DNA of 64,000 nucleotides from Vibrio sp. MEBiC08052 (lineage in GTDB: Bacteria > Pseudomonadota > Gammaproteobacteria > Enterobacterales > Vibrionaceae): NCBI RefSeq assembly GCF_001506075.1, contig NZ_KQ947475.1:909799-973798 (forward strand), written 5' to 3'. Below the pieces are notes generated by a model. That model saw only the letters and a program-made list of their open reading frames with translations, was not told the DNA's origin and made no database searches. Shown here one piece after another: positions 22,782 to 31,787 of this stretch. Each line of letters begins with the position of its first letter. Position 1 is the first letter of the stretch. The position numbers were made by a program, and so were the translations under genes.

Positions 22782-23489
22782 TCAAAAGCGTTCTATTGCG
22801 GTAACCGTGATGATCGATTGACTGACTCTGAATTTGACGTTGAGATCGAACAAATTCACCGCATATTCTTTCTCATCAGGCTTCTCTTTCTTATAAGCCG
22901 GGCGCGGATCTTGCGCTAAAACCTGAGTAATGACGGTTTCAATCTCATTCGCACGAGGATGTGCGGCTAGTGATTGGCGTGCGGCATCACAGAAACTAAC
23001 ATCGGTAGAGGTCGGTTCGCTGTCAGCATCCCCGCCGTGGGCATGTTCAATTCGATCAGCATAAGGGAGATAAGGTTTAATATCGATAATCGGTGTGCCA
23101 TCCACCAGATCAACACTGCCGACATCGACCCATGTTTGGTTGCCTTCTTGCCGGATACCGTGTAATTCAACGGCTGACATACCAATGCCATTGGGACGAA
23201 AGGTTGAGCGAGATGCAAATACGCCAATCCGCTCGTTACCCCCCAATCGGGGCGGACGAACGGTTGGTTTCCAACCGGCACTGAGATTCTGATCGAACAG
23301 GAACAGAAGCCATAAATGACTGAATTGCTCGATACCGCGGACAGACTCCGGACAATTGGCTTCACCAATCAGTTGAATTTGAGCGGTTGCCGCAGAGACC
23401 AGCCGGGGTTGCCGCGGCACCGCAAATTTCTCTTGGTAAGGACTATGAATGATGCCAATCGGATCGAGCGTATGACCGGTTGTCATCAT
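22782..23489 (-). CDS. trmO: tRNA (N6-threonylcarbamoyladenosine(37)-N6)-methyltransferase
   Basis: Methylates t6A37 of tRNA-Thr(GGU) using SAM. The 235-residue protein matches the TsaA/TrmO family: [18 protein letters not shown] near the start, [12 protein letters not shown], the signature [17 protein letters not shown], and [10 protein letters not shown]. It overlaps the yaiI stop by four bases, so it is the last gene of a three-gene operon. A second ATG follows directly; either may be used. Confidence 0.93.
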   Translation of the reverse strand: MMTTGHTLDPIGIIHSPYQEKFAVPRQPRLVSAATAQIQLIGEANCPESVRGIEQFSHLWLLFLFDQNLSAGWKPTVRPPRLGGNERIGVFASRSTFRPNGIGMSAVELHGIRQEGNQTWVDVGSVDLVDGTPIIDIKPYLPYADRIEHAHGGDADSEPTSTDVSFCDAARQSLAAHPRANEIETVITQVLAQDPRPAYKKEKPDEKEYAVNLFDLNVKFRVSQSIITVTAIERF

Positions 23490-23956
23490 GATTGTGGCCC
23501 TGATGCAGCCCGGGTTGATTTGGCTAAAATCCGATCAAGGTGATTGGCAAAGTCACGGCGTTCGGCCTGACTCATGACCGGAGGCCCACCGGTTTGAACA
23601 CCGCTGGCACGCATGGTCTCCATAAAATCGCGCATGGTGAGTCTGGCTTTAATCGTATCGAGGGTAAACCAGTCGCCTCGCGGACTTAATGCCATGGCTT
23701 GATGATCCAAGACTTCACTGGCAAGCGGAATATCGGATGTGATCACCAAATCATCGGCTGCAACGCGGCGGACAATTTCGTTGTCGGCAATATCAAAACC
23801 GCTTTCTACTTGTAAGAAGCGGATATTGTCCCGGCGGGGCAGTGGAATGACGTGGTTGGCAACAAAAGTACATGTAACACCGGTGCGCTCGACAGCCCGC
23901 AGGATGACTTCTCGGATGACTTTCGGACAGGCGTCGGCATCGACCCATATATTCAT
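23486..23956 (-). CDS. yaiI: UPF0178 family protein YaiI
   Basis: A 156-residue protein with the family start [18 protein letters not shown], a PIN-like acidic pattern (DADACP, TSDIPLA) and the C-terminal signature [24 protein letters not shown]. The biochemical function is unknown; the fold suggests a nuclease-like or nucleotide-binding domain. It overlaps both neighbours by four bases (ATGA), which indicates tight co-translation. Confidence 0.9.
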   Translation of the reverse strand: MNIWVDADACPKVIREVILRAVERTGVTCTFVANHVIPLPRRDNIRFLQVESGFDIADNEIVRRVAADDLVITSDIPLASEVLDHQAMALSPRGDWFTLDTIKARLTMRDFMETMRASGVQTGGPPVMSQAERRDFANHLDRILAKSTRAASGPQS

Positions 23957-24249
23957 AATTTCTGACCTGACTGTTGTTCTAGTTGTGCCACACGGGAGAC
24001 GAGATCAGCAACCTGCTGTTCAAGCCGGGCAATTCTTTGTTCGGTTGCAGACGCTGAAGGTTGGACCGCGACTTCGACTTTGGGAATTTGCTGAGATGAT
24101 TTCCAGCGTTTGATCGTAGTAACAATTGCGGGAATAGGGATTTTGGAATGCAGACGTGCTTTGATAAGTGCAACCGTCGGTTCCTTGCCTTCATCGACCA
24201 ATTGTAGAATCACAGATTCAAGCTCTTGTGATATGTCTTTTGTCAGCAT
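23953..24249 (-). CDS. Small protein with KfrA-like N-terminus and coiled coil
   Basis: A 98-residue protein, first gene of the operon with yaiI and trmO. The N-terminal half ([41 protein letters not shown]) reads like the helix-turn-helix of KfrA-type proteins, and the end ([26 protein letters not shown]) is a clear heptad coiled coil. I infer a small dimeric DNA-binding protein. No specific target is evident; autoregulation or binding near the Csr RNA promoter upstream is possible but unsupported. The ATG has AAGGATATCT upstream. Confidence 0.75.
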   Translation of the reverse strand: MLTKDISQELESVILQLVDEGKEPTVALIKARLHSKIPIPAIVTTIKRWKSSQQIPKVEVAVQPSASATEQRIARLEQQVADLVSRVAQLEQQSGQKL

Positions 24250-24337
24250 AGATATCCTTTTTTGAGACCTTCAATGTATACGCTGTTGTAAGACGATTTT
24301 ACGCTGGATAGGGTAGCAACAAAAGCGCTAATTGGTT

Positions 24338-24355
24338 TGTAAGAGATCGCTTACA
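24338..24355 (+). promoter_or_regulatory. VarA/GacA/UvrY response-regulator box
   Basis: TGTAAGAGATCGCTTACA is a perfect match to the GacA box TGTAAGN6CTTACA, extended by one more pair on each side. It lies about 115-130 bases before the likely start of the CsrB-type RNA, so VarS/VarA control of that RNA is expected. Confidence 0.88.
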
Positions 24356-24467
24356 AGTGCTGTGAGATATAGCGGTATTTGTGATGGTGTAAATGCTTTA
24401 ACTCAGTTTAATTTATTGATTTATATTGTTTTTATTAGGTTGTAATGCGACAGGCTATAAAGTGAGC

Positions 24468-24933
24468 AGACCAGTGTGTTGTCGGAAAAATGCAAACGTC
24501 GTACATTGAACGGGTCGGCAGGGAACGACATGGATAAAGCATTAAGGAATGATGTCTTCGGGAATGAAGATGAATGTCTGGGATGCATTCAGGCTGGAAA
24601 GCTTAGGACAGCGTAGGGAAGCGACAACAGGCGTAATGTCTGTTGCAGGATGCGTAAAACGATCACTTTGAACAACCATCACTTTGCATAAAATGATGCC
24701 AGCGTGATTGAAAATCATCAGGATGATGAAGGAAACCGCTTAAGGACGAGTGATGTGTACTGGCTATCGGAAAGCCAGTGTTACGGATAACTGAGGACAC
24801 CGCTTGGATGCGATGCAACAAGGATAGGTTGAAGGATTAGCCTTCGTTATGGATGATGCAGGGAGCTCTTATTGGTGGCCGGATCGCTACTGTTAAGACT
24901 GAGCCCCGATGCCATTATGGTGTCGGGGCTTTC
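24468..24933 (+). ncRNA. CsrB/CsrC-family regulatory RNA (CsrA-sequestering)
   Basis: About 465 bases with no ORF and 22 GGA triplets, most in short hairpin loops or AGGA/ATGGA contexts (for example CAGGATG at 24647, AAGGAC at 24743, TCAGGATGATGAAGG at 24718). CsrB-type RNAs bind many CsrA dimers through such motifs and so relieve CsrA repression. The 5' part (GGTCGGCAGGGAACGACATGG) and the end (GGATGATGCAGGGAGC) resemble E. coli CsrB. A -10-like TATAAA at 24456-24461 sets the approximate start; no good -35 is seen, as expected for a VarA-activated promoter. A strong hairpin terminates it. Vibrios usually carry several such RNAs; I cannot say which copy this is. Confidence 0.88.
24902..24933 (+). 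terminator. Terminator of the CsrB-type RNA
   Basis: A 12-to-13-base stem AGCCCCGATGCCA/TGGTGTCGGGGCT with loop TTA, including one or two wobble pairs, followed by a short T-run. It lacks a T-run on the other strand, so it acts on the plus strand. Confidence 0.85.
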
Positions 24934-24978
24934 CGCCATTTCTATTCCGAGACTGGCATTCGCCATACCTGTATATTT

Positions 24979-24996
24979 AATCAATCTTGATTGATT
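24979..24996. promoter_or_regulatory. Perfect palindrome upstream of the GNAT gene
   Basis: AATCAATC and GATTGATT flank a TT centre. It lies just after a -10-like TATATT (24972-24977) and 57 bases before the GNAT start, a position suited to a repressor operator. No known regulator is assigned. Confidence 0.4.
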
Positions 24997-25053
24997 TAAC
25001 ATTGACGTTCGCAGCGAATCATCAGGTTCGGGCGAATGGGACAAGGATGAATT

Positions 25054-25563
25054 GTGACAATAGCAACGCAAAGAATGCTTTTGCTGCCTTATACAGATGA
25101 ATATGAGTTCGATTTTCTATCGCTGTTATGCTCTCCGGGGAACCGATTGTTTCATCAGCAGCCGTTCAGCGTGTCCAGTGCCCGGGCTAAGTTTCATCAA
25201 GTTTTAGCGGATTCAAATGTCTACGCAATGGCCATTGTCGATAATGAACATCGTGAATATATGGGACACCTTGCTTTAGATTTACATGAAAAAGGCGTTG
25301 GGGAACTCCAGTTTATCCTCAGTCGTCTTTATTGGGGCAAAGGTTATGGCACGGAGGCATTGGGTGCTTTCTTACAAAATGTGTCTTTACGCCTCTCATT
25401 GAAAAAAATCCGTATTTTTGTGAATGAACAGAATCAGCCTGCAGTCGCTTTAATGCGAAAACTGGGGTTTATCTCTCGCCCCACATTATCGCAAACCCCG
25501 GAGACACTCTATGAGTATCAACTCACAGTCGATGGACCGGCACAAAAAATTTGGCAGGGGTGA
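25054..25563 (+). CDS. GNAT family N-acetyltransferase
   Basis: A 169-residue protein related to RimJ/RimL-type acetyltransferases: TQRMLLLPY at the start, the acetyl-CoA-binding LSRLYWGKGYGTEALGAFL at about residues 90-110, and VNEQNQPAVALMRKLGF near the end. The substrate is unknown. It starts with GTG, supported by AAGGA eight bases upstream. It ends within the convergent DUF3301 gene with a 41-base overlap. Confidence 0.9.
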   Translation: MTIATQRMLLLPYTDEYEFDFLSLLCSPGNRLFHQQPFSVSSARAKFHQVLADSNVYAMAIVDNEHREYMGHLALDLHEKGVGELQFILSRLYWGKGYGTEALGAFLQNVSLRLSLKKIRIFVNEQNQPAVALMRKLGFISRPTLSQTPETLYEYQLTVDGPAQKIWQG

Positions 25564-25816
25564 AGCGGATCATATCCAAATACCCTTCATAACAATCATC
25601 TCCCAAGGATGAAAACTCGAATGTGTATCTGGTGTGCCAGTGCCATCGCTGTTGTTCATCAATCAGACGGTGTCTGAACGTAATGCTGACCACTTGCAAT
25701 TCCAGTTGCCGGCATTTTTTTTCAATCGTCTGTCTGGCAATTTCGGCCTGACGCCGTTGCTGCCAGAATAAGAAGCAGCCAAAGCAAACCAACAGAATCG
25801 TCATCAAGTCCTGCAT
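25523..25816 (-). CDS. DUF3301 family protein
   Basis: A 97-residue protein with an N-terminal hydrophobic helix (LMTILLVCFGCFLFWQQRRQ) that probably anchors it in the inner membrane, and a cytoplasmic part rich in aromatic residues (FRHRLIDEQQRWHWHTRYTFEFSS). This matches the DUF3301 pattern known from Vibrio and relatives. The function is unknown. It starts three bases after the DUF3549 stop, so the two are one operon. Confidence 0.85.
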   Translation of the reverse strand: MQDLMTILLVCFGCFLFWQQRRQAEIARQTIEKKCRQLELQVVSITFRHRLIDEQQRWHWHTRYTFEFSSLGDDCYEGYLDMIRFTPAKFFVPVHRL

Positions 25817-25819
25817 GGC

Positions 25820-26860
25820 TTATCGGCTTCTGGTTTGTTGCTGGAGCGTTGCCAGTGCGGTTACCAGCTCTTCAGATGCCGTTGTGTGCAGCATTGGCAG
25901 TAAGATCACCCTTAACTCCGGAAGCATCACTAAATCAGCAAAGAGTTGATTAAATAGTGTCTGCTGACCGGTTTGAGCCAGTCGGGTCAGGAACAACTCG
26001 GCTTGCTGTGGATCAGTGAGTGCTGACCAGCTGCGACCGACAATGCCGATTAATATTTCGGCATGACACAGTTGCGGCTGTGCCAGCAGGTTGGCAACGG
26101 TTTTTTCCAATTGCTTGCCCGGTGCGCCTGATAGAGCTCGGAGTAAGGCTGAAAGGAAAAACAGATCAGGGGTTGCTTGCTGCATTTCTTCATGCGCCAT
26201 TGTTTGTAGTTTATCGGCAATTTTTTCAGTCAGAGGCGTGTGTTCTAAAGCCCCCAACAGCGCATAGCAAGGTTCTGACGGGAGATGATTCAGAGCTTTG
26301 AGCAGGTTTGGTGCGTTTTGTTCTTGCCCCAGCCGGGCGCATATGTCGGTAATACCTTGTAATCCGATCGTTTGCCAATTGTTCCAGCCGAGACTTCCCT
26401 GAAAATAGCATTGTGCATGTTCATAGTACTGGCTGGCCGGTAATTTGAGCATTGCTCTCACCTGACTATGAAACACCGCCATTTTTTCTTCCGGTGGGGT
26501 GAAGGTATAGGGGTTGTTCGCCAGTTTCTGTTGTTGTTCTTCCGTCAGGTTCTGCTGAATCCGGGTGCCCATCGCTTCCAGCATAAAACGGATGAATTCA
26601 CTGATATCTGTGGGTTGCAGCAATCCTCGTTCATCCAGTTCAAACTGCAAAAACCAAATCCAGGGCTGCTTGGTTGCATTCCAGTAAACAATCGCCAGTC
26701 GAGCCGTTCGTCGGAGCGGATAAGGATATGCTTGTTGTGCTTGTTCTATTCTGGCAAAGCTCTCAGGAGCTATGGATTGAATGCGGCGTCCGAGATCAAC
26801 AACCTGATATTGGCAACCACTCTGCTTCAGAAGCTCGGTCAGGGTATATATTGTTTTCAT
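25820..26860 (-). CDS. DUF3549 family protein
   Basis: A 346-residue soluble protein. The N-terminus MKTIYTLTELLKQSGCQYQVVDLGRRI fits the DUF3549 family of Vibrionaceae and relatives; the C-terminal two-thirds are helical with repeat-like character (LLKALNHLPSEPCYALLGALEHTPL, LLRALSGAPG) that may form HEAT-like units. The function is unknown. ATG codons at 26869 and 26914 are in frame; 26860 fits homologues best and has GGAA upstream. It diverges from yqcC. Confidence 0.85.
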   Translation of the reverse strand: MKTIYTLTELLKQSGCQYQVVDLGRRIQSIAPESFARIEQAQQAYPYPLRRTARLAIVYWNATKQPWIWFLQFELDERGLLQPTDISEFIRFMLEAMGTRIQQNLTEEQQQKLANNPYTFTPPEEKMAVFHSQVRAMLKLPASQYYEHAQCYFQGSLGWNNWQTIGLQGITDICARLGQEQNAPNLLKALNHLPSEPCYALLGALEHTPLTEKIADKLQTMAHEEMQQATPDLFFLSALLRALSGAPGKQLEKTVANLLAQPQLCHAEILIGIVGRSWSALTDPQQAELFLTRLAQTGQQTLFNQLFADLVMLPELRVILLPMLHTTASEELVTALATLQQQTRSR

Positions 26861-26997
26861 AAGTTCCATTCTTGTCAGGCTAATGTTGTCGAAGAGGATT
26901 CCTGTTGGAATCACAGCCTCTTAGCCGCTGGGATAAGTTTAGTTTTGTCTTCAATACATGGTACCCTATCTGCCGATTTCAAGCCGTTTTTTTCTTT

Positions 26998-27315
26998 ATG
27001 TCAAAATATTACCAATTAAATCAATCATTAAATGAACTCGAAGGATGTCTTAAAATGTTGCAGCTATGGCAGGACAAGCCGCCATCAGTGCAGGATTTGT
27101 CGAGTCAGCAGCCATTTGCGGTGGATACGCTATTACCGCAACAGTGGCTCCAGTGGATTTTTATTCCGCAAATGCGACAACGAATTGCTGCCGCCACGGT
27201 TCCGAGCGGGTTTGAAATGACACCGTACTTTATTGAAGCCTGGCGGGACAATCCGGGTTATCAGTCGGTGATTGCCACATTAATCAAGATTGAGGAGCAC
27301 TGTCGTGGTGCTTGA
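26998..27315 (+). CDS. yqcC: YqcC family protein
   Basis: A 105-residue small helical protein matching YqcC: LNELEGCLKMLQLWQDKPPS, QPFAVDTLLPQQWLQWIFIPQMRQRI, and the ending YQSVIATLIKIEEHC. The function is unknown; it is commonly found next to truC, as here. The frame extends upstream to 26905, but the ATG at 26998 matches family length. The stop overlaps the truC start. Confidence 0.9.
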   Translation: MSKYYQLNQSLNELEGCLKMLQLWQDKPPSVQDLSSQQPFAVDTLLPQQWLQWIFIPQMRQRIAAATVPSGFEMTPYFIEAWRDNPGYQSVIATLIKIEEHCRGA

Positions 27316-28036
27316 GATTATTTATCGGGACGAGTTTCTGATTGCAGTCAATAAGCCTGCTGGAATGCTGGTGCACCGTTCGTGGCTGGATAAACATGAA
27401 ACTAACTTTGTGATGCAGACGTTACGTGATCAGATTGGGCAGCATGTTTTTCCCTTACATCGGCTTGATCGGCCGACCTCCGGGGTATTGGTATTTGCGT
27501 TATCCAGTGAAGTGGCCGCACAGGTGATGCCATTATTTGCCAGCCATCAGATGGAAAAAACGTATCATGCGGTGGTGCGGGGATGGATTGAAGAAGCGGC
27601 TGTGCTTGATTATCCGCTCGTCGAGGAACTGGATAAGATCGCCGATAAGCACGCAAAAACCGATAAACCGGCGCAACCGGCCGTCACGGCTTATCGGCCG
27701 TTGGCAAAAGTCGAAGTACCGTATTCCACCGGACGTTTTCCGACCAGCCGTTATGCGTTGATTGAAATGCAGCCTCAGACTGGGCGTAAACATCAGCTAC
27801 GACGGCACATGCATCACTTAAGCCATCCGATTATCGGTGATACGACTCATGGAGACGGTAAACAGAATCGTCTGTTTCGGACATACTATGATTGTCACCG
27901 ACTGTTACTTCATGCATCGCGCCTCAGCTTTGTTCATCCAGTGACCGGAGAGCCTGTCACGATTCAGGCTTCATTCGATGAATCATGGCAACAGTTATTC
28001 GATCATTTCGGTTGGTCCGGTGTGGTTGAACGGTGA
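27308..28036 (+). CDS. truC: tRNA pseudouridine(65) synthase TruC
   Basis: Isomerises uridine 65 of tRNA-Ile and tRNA-Asp. The 242-residue RluA-family enzyme shows the catalytic HRLDRPTSGVLVFA and the TGRKHQLRRHMHHLSHPIIGD motif. It starts with GTG; 27308 matches the MLEI start of homologues, while GTG 27305 has slightly better spacing from GAGGAG. It overlaps yqcC and is followed by a strong bidirectional terminator. Confidence 0.93.
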   Translation: MLEIIYRDEFLIAVNKPAGMLVHRSWLDKHETNFVMQTLRDQIGQHVFPLHRLDRPTSGVLVFALSSEVAAQVMPLFASHQMEKTYHAVVRGWIEEAAVLDYPLVEELDKIADKHAKTDKPAQPAVTAYRPLAKVEVPYSTGRFPTSRYALIEMQPQTGRKHQLRRHMHHLSHPIIGDTTHGDGKQNRLFRTYYDCHRLLLHASRLSFVHPVTGEPVTIQASFDESWQQLFDHFGWSGVVER

Positions 28037-28061
28037 GATAGTCAGTCACCATAAAAACGAA

Positions 28062-28099
28062 GCAATAAAAAAACTCCCCCCTGGGAGTTTTTTTATTGC
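28062..28099. terminator. Bidirectional terminator between truC and dxs
   Basis: A perfect 17-base inverted repeat (GCAATAAAAAAACTCCC and its complement) around CCCT. T-runs occur on both strands, so it can end truC on plus and dxs on minus. Confidence 0.95.
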
Positions 28100-28172
28100 G
28101 GGTTATCCATGCCAATCAGTTATCTATGCCAATCAACAAGGAGCTCAGTCAGCTGATAATCCCATGACCGCT

Positions 28173-30035
28173 TTATTGAATGTAATCGCGAATGGCCTGC
28201 TCAATTCCGGCAGCATCTAATCCGAGTTCGGCATGTAATTCGCTTTGTGTTCCCTGATGAATAAAGTGGTCCGGCAATCCCAGATTCAAAGTGGGTTTAA
28301 GCAGCTTTTCTTTCATCAGCAATTCAATCACACCGGTACCGGCACCGCCGGCAATCGCATTTTCTTCCAGCGTGACGAGCACGTCATGGTGCTGAGCCAG
28401 ATCGCGAATCAGTGTTTCATCCAGCGGTTTGACAAAGCGCATATCCGCGACAGTTGCATCCAGCGTTTCTGCTGCTGTCAGCGCGTGTGGCAGCAAAGCG
28501 CCAAAATTGAGAATAGCCACTTTTTTACCCTGTCTCACGATGCGGCCTTTACCGATTTCCAGCGCAGTAAACTGATGCTGGATTTCAGCACCTGTACCTG
28601 TGCCTCTCGGGTAGCGCACCGCACTTGGTCCTGAATGCTGATGACCGGTATAAAGCATTTGCCGACACTCATTTTCATCACTCGGTGCCATAATGACCAT
28701 ATTGGGAACACAGCGCAGAAAACTGAGATCAAATGCACCCTGATGGGTTTGTCCATCGGCACCCACCAGACCGGCCCGGTCAATGGCAAACATGACCGGC
28801 AAATCCATAATGGCCACATCATGAATCAACTGGTCATAGCCCCGTTGCAGGAAGGTTGAATAGATAGCGACAATCGGGTGATAGCCACTAATCGCCATAC
28901 CGGTTGCTAGGGTCACTGCATGTTGCTCAGCGATAGCGACGTCAAAGTATTGGTCAGGATAGGCTTTGGAAAAGCCCACCATGCCGGAGCCTTCTCTCAT
29001 CGCAGGAGTGATGGCCAGCAGTTTCGGATCAAGTGCTGCCATATCGCAGAGAAAGTCACCGAAGACTTTTGAATAGGTTGGGAGTGCCCCGCTATTTTTA
29101 GGCAGTGATGTATCGTTTGGATCAAACTTCGGTACCGCATGATAGCCGATCGGATCTTTTTCGGCTTGCTCATAACCTTTGCCTTTTTTGGTCATGACAT
29201 GAAGAAATTGAGGGCCTTTGAGCTCACGCATATTTTTCAGCGTTTTTGCCAGCTCAACGACATCGTGCCCGTCAACCGGGCCGATATAATTGAACCCGAG
29301 TTCTTCAAACAAGGTGCCCGGAACGACCATCCCTTTCAGGTGTTCTTCGGTTTTCTTGGCAAACTCTTTGATCGGTGGCAGGCCGGAAAGGACTTTTTTA
29401 CCGCCTTCACGGATCGACGTATAGAAATGACCGGAGAGCAGTTGTGCCAGATGATTATTCAGGGCACCGACATTTTCTGAAATAGACATCTCATTATCGT
29501 TGAGAATGACCAGCATATCAGGATGCAGATCGCCTGCGTGGTTCATCGCCTCAAACGCCATTCCCGCAGTAATGGCACCATCCCCAATGACACTGACGAC
29601 TTTTCTTGATTTTCCTTCTTTACTGGCACAAATTGCCATCCCCAATGCGGCACTGATCGAGGTAGACGAGTGACCGACTGACAATGTGTCATATTCGCTC
29701 TCTTCACGCCATGGGAACGGGTGAAGACCATCTTTTTGGCGAATCGTCGGCATGGCCTCGCGTCTGCCGGTCAGGATCTTATGGGGATAGGCCTGATGAC
29801 CGACGTCCCAGATCAACCGATCAAAAGGTGTCTCGTACACATAGTGAAGCGCAACAGTCAGTTCGACTGTTCCTAAACCGGAGGCAAGATGTCCACTGGA
29901 CTGACTGACCGAGTTGAGCAAGTAAGTTCTCAGTTCTTCACACAATTTCGGTAGCACGTCTTTCGGCAGCGTTCTCAGCTCCTGAGGCGTATTTGCCAAT
30001 GCCAGTGTCGGATATTTTGAAATATCAAGGGTCAT
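28173..30035 (-). CDS. dxs: 1-deoxy-D-xylulose-5-phosphate synthase
   Basis: Condenses pyruvate and glyceraldehyde 3-phosphate using thiamine diphosphate, the first step of the MEP isoprenoid pathway. The 620-residue protein shows [15 protein letters not shown], the ThDP motif [18 protein letters not shown] with the magnesium-binding Asn (LNDNEMSIS), and [15 protein letters not shown] in the second domain. It starts 21 bases after ispA and is the last gene of xseB-ispA-dxs. Confidence 0.98.
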   Translation of the reverse strand: MTLDISKYPTLALANTPQELRTLPKDVLPKLCEELRTYLLNSVSQSSGHLASGLGTVELTVALHYVYETPFDRLIWDVGHQAYPHKILTGRREAMPTIRQKDGLHPFPWREESEYDTLSVGHSSTSISAALGMAICASKEGKSRKVVSVIGDGAITAGMAFEAMNHAGDLHPDMLVILNDNEMSISENVGALNNHLAQLLSGHFYTSIREGGKKVLSGLPPIKEFAKKTEEHLKGMVVPGTLFEELGFNYIGPVDGHDVVELAKTLKNMRELKGPQFLHVMTKKGKGYEQAEKDPIGYHAVPKFDPNDTSLPKNSGALPTYSKVFGDFLCDMAALDPKLLAITPAMREGSGMVGFSKAYPDQYFDVAIAEQHAVTLATGMAISGYHPIVAIYSTFLQRGYDQLIHDVAIMDLPVMFAIDRAGLVGADGQTHQGAFDLSFLRCVPNMVIMAPSDENECRQMLYTGHQHSGPSAVRYPRGTGTGAEIQHQFTALEIGKGRIVRQGKKVAILNFGALLPHALTAAETLDATVADMRFVKPLDETLIRDLAQHHDVLVTLEENAIAGGAGTGVIELLMKEKLLKPTLNLGLPDHFIHQGTQSELHAELGLDAAGIEQAIRDYIQ

Positions 30036-30056
30036 TATTTTATGCTTATGATCTTA

Positions 30057-30941
30057 TTAACTTTTCCGCTCAATCACATATTGAGCGAACTGTTCAAGTA
30101 AATCAGTATTATAAGGAATAGATGCCAGAGCCTGAATTGCTTCATTCAATAAAGACTGTGTTTTCTGCTCCGCTCCGTCGAGTCCCAGTAGTGAGGGATA
30201 AGTACTTTTGTGATGCTTGGAATCCGAACCTTGCGGTTTCCCCAGTGTCTGGGTATCACTGACAATGTCCAGAATGTCATCCTGAACTTGAAATGCAAGG
30301 CCGATTGCGTCGGCATAGCGATCTAAATAGGGCAGAATTGCCTGACCTTTTTCGCCGGCTGACAATGCTCCGAGGCGTACGGCACATCGGATCAGCGCGC
30401 CCGTTTTATGGCGATGAATCTCTTCTAATTCGCTCAGCATCACTTGACGACGTTCGGCCTCGAGATCCAACGCTTGCCCCATACACATCCCCATCGCACC
30501 GGAGGCGTGCGCCAAAGCCTGCACCATTTTGACCCGGTAAGGTTCGGCATTCTCTGCCAGCGAGCCTTCAGCAAGAATCGTAAAAGCCAGCGTCTGTAAG
30601 GCATCTCCGGTCAGAATCGCGGTTGCTTCGTTAAAGCGGATGTGACAGGTCGGCTGCCCGCGACGCAATGCATCATCGTCCATGGCCGGCAAATCGTCAT
30701 GGATCAGGGAATAGGCATGGATACACTCAATCGCCGATGCGGGCGTATCGAGTTCTTCCTGTTGACATCCCAGCATCAGCCCGGTGATGTAAACCAGATA
30801 GGGACGAATACGCTTGCCGCCCAACAACAATCCGTAGCGCATCGCTTCAATCAAGGATTGATTCTGATGCGGAAATTGCTCAAGCCAGCGATTTAACTGC
30901 TGGTTATTCCGAGCCTGATAAGTGCTTAGGGTGGTTATCAT
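30057..30941 (-). CDS. ispA: (2E,6E)-farnesyl diphosphate synthase
   Basis: Adds isopentenyl diphosphate to dimethylallyl and geranyl diphosphate to make farnesyl diphosphate for quinones and undecaprenyl carrier. The 294-residue protein has both aspartate-rich motifs (LIHDDLPAMDDD and FQVQDDILD) and the GGKRIRPYLV substrate site. It starts six bases after xseB, in one operon with dxs. Confidence 0.97.
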   Translation of the reverse strand: MITTLSTYQARNNQQLNRWLEQFPHQNQSLIEAMRYGLLLGGKRIRPYLVYITGLMLGCQQEELDTPASAIECIHAYSLIHDDLPAMDDDALRRGQPTCHIRFNEATAILTGDALQTLAFTILAEGSLAENAEPYRVKMVQALAHASGAMGMCMGQALDLEAERRQVMLSELEEIHRHKTGALIRCAVRLGALSAGEKGQAILPYLDRYADAIGLAFQVQDDILDIVSDTQTLGKPQGSDSKHHKSTYPSLLGLDGAEQKTQSLLNEAIQALASIPYNTDLLEQFAQYVIERKS

Positions 30942-30947
30942 ATGAAC

Positions 30948-31202
30948 TTATACTTCTGATTGATCATCAGATTCGACAAAATCACTCAGGGCAGCTTCAT
31001 CACTATCACTGAGCAAAATTTTGACTCGTTGTTCAGCGTCGTTGAGTTTCGCTTGACCAGCACGGGCCAGAGCAATACCCCGTTCAAATGTTTTCAATGC
31101 GTCATCCAAAGGCAAATCGCCATTTTCAAGTTGGTTGACTAACGTATCCAACTCTTCAATTGTGGCCTCATATGACATATTTTCAGGTTTTTTGCTCGCC
31201 AT
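30948..31202 (-). CDS. xseB: Exodeoxyribonuclease VII small subunit
   Basis: An 84-residue helical subunit of ExoVII, the bidirectional single-strand nuclease. The sequence SYEATIEELDTLVNQLENGDLPLDDALKTFERGIALARAGQAKLNDAEQRV is characteristic. It heads the xseB-ispA-dxs operon; the ATG is preceded by GGAAGTTCT. The C-terminal tail is acidic. Confidence 0.96.
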   Translation of the reverse strand: MASKKPENMSYEATIEELDTLVNQLENGDLPLDDALKTFERGIALARAGQAKLNDAEQRVKILLSDSDEAALSDFVESDDQSEV

Positions 31203-31712
31203 AGAACTTCCAATCGGTGAGGAATGGGGGAAAGTTACCGCAGGGCGTGAAGATGGTCAAATAGAACCGGAATAATTTACTCCCACAACACAATTTTGCT
31301 CTCGAATTTGAAAAAATCAATTGCTAAAAAGACTGTTCTGAAGTTTTTATCGGATGGCGTGTGTGGCATGCGGTTGCTGCAAATGTTCGAACTGACATGA
31401 TTCCGACAGATAACCTGTTTACATTAAATCGCCCCTTGTTTCTTTTTTACGCGATGTGCACTTCAATGTCATAAGTTTTGCCAGAGATCATAAATATCGG
31501 GCTTTGGTAAGGATTCAGGAGAGCATCTATGATTTTCTATTGGTTTTCGGTATAAACTTATACGCAGTTACTCTGAGGCTCCGACTTCAGAGCTCATCAG
31601 GTGTTGACGTGACGGATTTCTGTTGTCGCTGCATCTTGAGATGATTGTAGGAATGAGTTTGGTAATATAAAGACTTTACTGCATTTTTTACGGGCAGAGT
31701 CCATAATTTAGT
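31203..31712. other. Long spacer between xseB and pomA
   Basis: About 510 bases without a supported gene. It must hold the minus-strand promoter of xseB. On the plus strand AGGAG precedes an eight-codon ATG frame at 31529-31555, which is too short to call. An imperfect dyad CTCTGA/TCAGAG lies near 31571-31591. Confidence 0.4.
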
Positions 31713-31738
31713 TAAAGATTTGATACCGTTGCCGATAC
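31713..31738 (+). promoter_or_regulatory. Candidate sigma-28 (FliA) promoter of pomAB
   Basis: TAAAGATT (31713-31720) and GCCGATAC (31731-31738) are close to the flagellar consensus TAAAGTTT and GCCGATAA, but with a ten-base rather than eleven-base spacer. It lies 50 bases before the pomA start, where a late flagellar promoter is expected. Confidence 0.55.
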
Positions 31739-31787
31739 CCTGAGTCAGAGAACTCTCAAAATTGAATGGTTGCATGAGGAGTGTTTC

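Noticed and set aside
24250..25053. Possible degraded gene in the 800-base gap upstream of the GNAT gene
   Set aside because: The GGA-rich, ORF-free sequence, terminator and VarA box are fully explained by a CsrB-type RNA.
31529..31555. Eight-codon frame with AGGAG upstream in the xseB-pomA spacer
   Set aside because: Too short to tell from chance and no attenuator follows it.
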